A stretch of 64,000 bases of DNA, taken from the NCBI RefSeq assembly GCF_029689925.1, contig NZ_CP121445.1, forward strand, positions 2,349,001 through 2,413,000, in the 5' to 3' direction. Both the position numbers and the translations under genes were made by a program. The notes beneath the pieces are model-generated. The model ran no database searches and was not told the origin of the DNA. It saw nothing but the letters and a program-made list of their open reading frames with translations. This stretch comes from Anaerocolumna sp. AGMB13025. Its GTDB lineage: Bacteria > Bacillota > Clostridia > Lachnospirales > Lachnospiraceae. This document shows, piece by piece, positions 62,782-64,000 of this stretch (positions are counted from its first letter, which is position 1; each line of letters begins with the position of its first letter).

Positions 62782-64000
62782 ATGCTAAACGAAAAACAGA
62801 TTGAAAGAATGTTAGCGAAGCTAAGGCGTTTTGAAAATACCATAGCTCCTATGATGTTTGAAAAAATTGATGAAGTATCCACTGTGAAGTTCCCTACACC
62901 AGAGCAGTATCATGAAATTCCGGATCAAAAGCTATTTACACCCTGCAATAAAGGAGACAGATGGGGTGGAGAAGGTACTTATTGCTGGTTTAAAGGACAA
63001 TATAAAGTGCCGGAGGAATTTGAAGGAAAATCACTTTTCCTTTATCCTAAAATCGAAGGGTATGAAGCACTTTTATGGGTAAATGGAGTTCCCTTTGGTA
63101 CTTTTTGTACAAAAATCGTAATTACTGGACATGGCAATCATTATTGCGATATGTTAAAACAAAACGTAAAAGCCGGTGAGATCATTGACATTGCAGTGGA
63201 ATATTATGCGGGTCATTATGTAATGGGCTGTGAGCCATTTGCAGAAGATCCGAGAAACTCCTATGATTTTTCCTTTAACTCCATGGATATCTGTCTGAAA
63301 AATGAAAGTATTTGCGATTTTTACTTTGATTTAAGAACCTTAAATCAGATGGTAGAAGTATTGGATCATAATAGTTTCCGCCGTGCCGATATTATCAATA
63401 CCCTTTCAAGAGTTCATGAAATTTTGTATTATTCCTATGAGGACATTGATAAAGAAACCTTTATGTCAGCCATGAAGGAAGCAGGGATGTTAATAAAGGA
63501 AAAACTGGTTCAGACCAATTCTGCAACCGCACCTTATGCCGGTTTTATCGGACACTCCCATATGGATACTGCCTGGCTCTGGCACAGAGGGGAAACCGTT
63601 AAAAAATGTGCAAGAACCTATGCAAACCAGACCAATCTAATGGAGCAGTACCCGGAATATAAGTTTATACAAAGTTCTGCCTTTCATAGTGAGGTCATCA
63701 GAAAGAATTATCCTAAGCTGTTTGAAAAACTGGTGGAAAGAGTAGCAGAAGGCAGATATGAGCCAAATGGCGGTGTATGGATTGAATGTGACTGTAATAT
63801 ACCAAGCGGCGAATCTATGATCAGGCAGTTTTTATGGGGGCAGCGCTTTACCAGACAATATTTTAATTATACGGCGGATACCTTCTGGCTTCCGGATACC
63901 TTTGGCTACAGCTCCTCCATACCTCAGATTATGAAAGGCTGCGGTGTAGACTATTTCCTGACAACGAAGATGGCCTGGAATGATACTACGGTTTTCCCCT
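62782..64000 (+). CDS. GH38 alpha-mannosidase, 5' part (cut by window end)
   Basis: The N-terminal domain precedes the GH38 catalytic region, with zinc-binding HSHMDTAWLW at about residue 257 and the nucleophile aspartate in WLPDTFGYS near residue 372. The first 406 codons are in the window; full enzymes have about 1000. It hydrolyses alpha-mannosides, probably in the cytoplasm as no signal peptide is present. AAGGAGAAAAAG precedes ATG 62782. Confidence 0.92.
   Translation, partial: MLNEKQIERMLAKLRRFENTIAPMMFEKIDEVSTVKFPTPEQYHEIPDQKLFTPCNKGDRWGGEGTYCWFKGQYKVPEEFEGKSLFLYPKIEGYEALLWVNGVPFGTFCTKIVITGHGNHYCDMLKQNVKAGEIIDIAVEYYAGHYVMGCEPFAEDPRNSYDFSFNSMDICLKNESICDFYFDLRTLNQMVEVLDHNSFRRADIINTLSRVHEILYYSYEDIDKETFMSAMKEAGMLIKEKLVQTNSATAPYAGFIGHSHMDTAWLWHRGETVKKCARTYANQTNLMEQYPEYKFIQSSAFHSEVIRKNYPKLFEKLVERVAEGRYEPNGGVWIECDCNIPSGESMIRQFLWGQRFTRQYFNYTADTFWLPDTFGYSSSIPQIMKGCGVDYFLTTKMAWNDTTVFP

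Overview
The window looks like chromosomal DNA from a low-GC, anaerobic, plant- or gut-associated Clostridia, most likely a Lachnospiraceae relative of the Lachnoclostridium/Anaerocolumna type. The grounds are the AT-rich sequence, strong GGAGG ribosome sites, a complete F-type ATP synthase operon, YesM/YesN two-component genes, LplB/YtcP-type sugar transport, and GH94 and GH38 sugar enzymes. The genus is an inference from gene content.

Region 1 (1-15.2 kb) is an accessory patchwork of short, mostly solitary genes: P-loop kinases, HD protein, GNATs, metallo-beta-lactamase fold, DUF4274, serine hydrolase, SseB-like, LUD, APH-like kinase, XRE regulator, methyltransferase, nitroreductase and Nudix. 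Up to 12.9 kb they share one orientation. From about 80 to 5912 nearly every gene or gene remnant is followed by a copy of a repeat with core CCCATTATATTTATAA, usually preceded by AACTT. Several genes are broken: two copies of the same beheaded GNAT start, a truncated HD gene, a frameshifted membrane protein, and a methyltransferase with an in-frame stop. It resembles an integron cassette array in layout, but no integrase and no canonical attC is visible.

Region 2 (15.2-24.5 kb) has four tandem 104-106 bp copies of a strongly structured element ahead of a three-domain pyruvyl transferase/glycosyltransferase/methyltransferase fusion. A convergent glycosyltransferase, a large serine recombinase with a tiny partner ORF, a subtilase lacking its 5' part, a VOC protein and a small membrane protein follow.

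Region 3 (24.5-41.8 kb) is housekeeping: atpB-E-E-F-H-A-G-D-C with a duplicated c subunit, a divergent LysR/sirohaem reductase pair, MATE and APC transporters, a DUF5662 protein and the ppx-ppk polyphosphate pair.

Region 4 (42.2-64 kb) is for secretion and carbohydrate use: a foldase-like lipoprotein with a repeat-encoded N-terminal extension; an ABC sugar importer (two permeases plus binding lipoprotein) with its YesM/YesN sensor pair and a GH94 phosphorylase; a cupin; a secreted leucine-rich-repeat protein; then an AraC regulator, sugar isomerase, Gfo/Idh oxidoreductase, GntR-LacI hybrid repressor and the start of a GH38 alpha-mannosidase cut by the window edge.

The most unusual signal is the structured leader element seen at three separate loci (15.7-16.1, 45.9-46.0 and 59.6-59.8 kb). 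Each time it abuts the start codon of a gene that lacks an ordinary Shine-Dalgarno sequence. It can fold as an H-type pseudoknot followed by a hairpin with base changes that keep pairing. I do not recognise it as a named RNA family.
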